Of a stretch of 37,790 nt of DNA, positions 36,918 through 37,790 are shown one piece after another. Under the pieces are notes generated by a model. That model was not told where the DNA came from, searched no databases, and saw only the letters and a list, made by a program, of their open reading frames with translations. Source of the DNA: Acidothermaceae bacterium (lineage in GTDB: Bacteria > Actinomycetota > Actinomycetes > Acidothermales > Acidothermaceae); NCBI GenBank assembly GCA_025934355.1, contig JAICYF010000007.1:1-37790 (forward strand), written 5' to 3'. The position numbers were made by a program, and so were the translations under genes. Position 1 is the first letter of the stretch. Each line of letters opens with the position of its first letter.

Positions 36918-36954
36918 GGGTCGGCAGCGCTTTCTCGATCTTGATTGCCGACCC
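36918..36954 (+). promoter_or_regulatory. Hairpin immediately after the leader peptide (attenuator candidate)
   Basis: Perfect 9-bp arms GGGTCGGCA (36918-36926) / TGCCGACCC (36946-36954), 19-nt loop. Confidence 0.55.
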
Positions 36955-37002
36955 TGACCGCGACCTTCCCTACTTTTCCCGTCGCCAATGTCAGGAGTGT
37001 TC

Positions 37003-37485
37003 ATGTCCGACCCAGCCTTAGGGTCTGTCGACCCGCGCGGGCTTCGGTTCAACGCGGCCGTCAGCGCGGTGGTGCTTGCCGTGGTCGTGCTCACAAGCAA
37101 CGTCTGGGTTTTGCTGTTCCAGGCGGTGCTGTTTGGCGTCGGCGCGGTAGCCGGGCTGCGCTTCTCGCCATATGGCGTGTTGTTTCGCAAGCTCGTCGGC
37201 CCTCGGCTCGGGCCGCCCGCGTATCGCGAGGCTGAAGCGCCGCCTCGCTTCGCCCAAGCGGTGGGCCTGGCGTTCGCCACGGTTGGCGTCGCCGGGTTCG
37301 CCAGCGGCATCGGCTGGCTCGGGATCAGCGCCACGGCGCTTGCCTGGGTCGCCGCTTTTCTCAACGCAGCCTTCGGTTTCTGCATGGGCTGCGAGACCTA
37401 CCTGCTAATCCGTCGTGTTTTCCCAATAGGCAGTGCTTACCGAACAGACAAGGCTTACCGAACAGACAAGGGAGTTACCGCATGA
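37003..37485 (+). CDS. DUF4395 family membrane protein
   Basis: AGGAG upstream of ATG 37003; [18 protein letters not shown]…[19 protein letters not shown]…[18 protein letters not shown]. Confidence 0.9.
   Translation: MSDPALGSVDPRGLRFNAAVSAVVLAVVVLTSNVWVLLFQAVLFGVGAVAGLRFSPYGVLFRKLVGPRLGPPAYREAEAPPRFAQAVGLAFATVGVAGFASGIGWLGISATALAWVAAFLNAAFGFCMGCETYLLIRRVFPIGSAYRTDKAYRTDKGVTA
37435..37470 (+). repeat. 18-bp tandem duplication GCTTACCGAACAGACAAG x2 at the 3' end of the DUF4395 gene
   Basis: 37435-37452 and 37453-37470 are identical. Confidence 0.95.
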
Positions 37486-37790
37486 GTCGCCAAGCCGTCC
37501 TCGTGGACGCCGACTGGGTCGAGGCGCATCTCGACGACCCGAACATCGTGCTCGTCGAGGTCGACGAGGACGTCTCCGCCTACGACAAGGGCCACATCCG
37601 CGGCGCCGTCAAGGTCGACTGGAAGCAAGACCTTCAGGACCCGGTGCGCCGCGACTTCATCGACAAGGCCGCCTTCGAGCAGTTGCTGTCGTCGCGCGGC
37701 ATCAGCAACGACGACAACATCATCTTGTACGGCGGTAACAACAACTGGTTCGCCTCCTACGCGTACTGGTACTTCAAGCTGTACGGCCAC
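37482..37790 (+). CDS. Thiosulfate sulfurtransferase (rhodanese), N-terminal part; truncated by window end
   Basis: [103 protein letters not shown]. Confidence 0.93.
   Translation, partial: MSRQAVLVDADWVEAHLDDPNIVLVEVDEDVSAYDKGHIRGAVKVDWKQDLQDPVRRDFIDKAAFEQLLSSRGISNDDNIILYGGNNNWFASYAYWYFKLYGH

Overview
High-GC actinobacterial-type chromosomal window, read by eye only with no database searches. (1) ~0.8-12.1 kb: a minus-strand polymorphic-toxin-like locus. Its centrepiece is a ~2,290-aa secreted YD/RHS protein whose RHS core is interrupted by a complete seven-repeat RCC1-like propeller, with a distinct C-terminal tip. Downstream are stop/start-overlapping small genes that look like toxin/immunity cassettes, a signal-peptide-bearing stand-alone toxin-like gene, an IS256-family element abutting a truncated toxin-like fragment, and a HEPN-like orphan. 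(2) ~12.6-14.2 kb: a membrane SpoIIE/PP2C-type phosphatase. (3) ~14.2-24.6 kb: a LacI-regulated hexuronate catabolic operon (PotABCD-like ABC transporter, IolB/KduI-like cupin, ManD-like dehydratase, UxaA-like and UxuB-like enzymes) with an operator-like palindrome in its promoter. (4) ~24.6-30.3 kb: a NicO-type Ni/Co transporter preceded by a perfect TTGCAA-N5-TTGCAA Nur-type box, divergent from a ferric-reductase-like / FMN-binding / ApbE flavinylation module, then a membrane protein and DUF3097. (5) ~30.3-36.8 kb: a CorA variant with GQN, DUF3817, a lipoprotein with a pentapeptide repeat, an ABC-F ATPase, an ECF sigma/anti-sigma pair and a thioredoxin-like protein. (6) 36.8-37.8 kb: a probable leaderless Cys-rich leader peptide with its own promoter and following hairpin, upstream of DUF4395 and a truncated sulfurtransferase gene. 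The toxin locus with its RCC1-in-RHS chimera and the leader-peptide attenuator candidate are the most interesting items.
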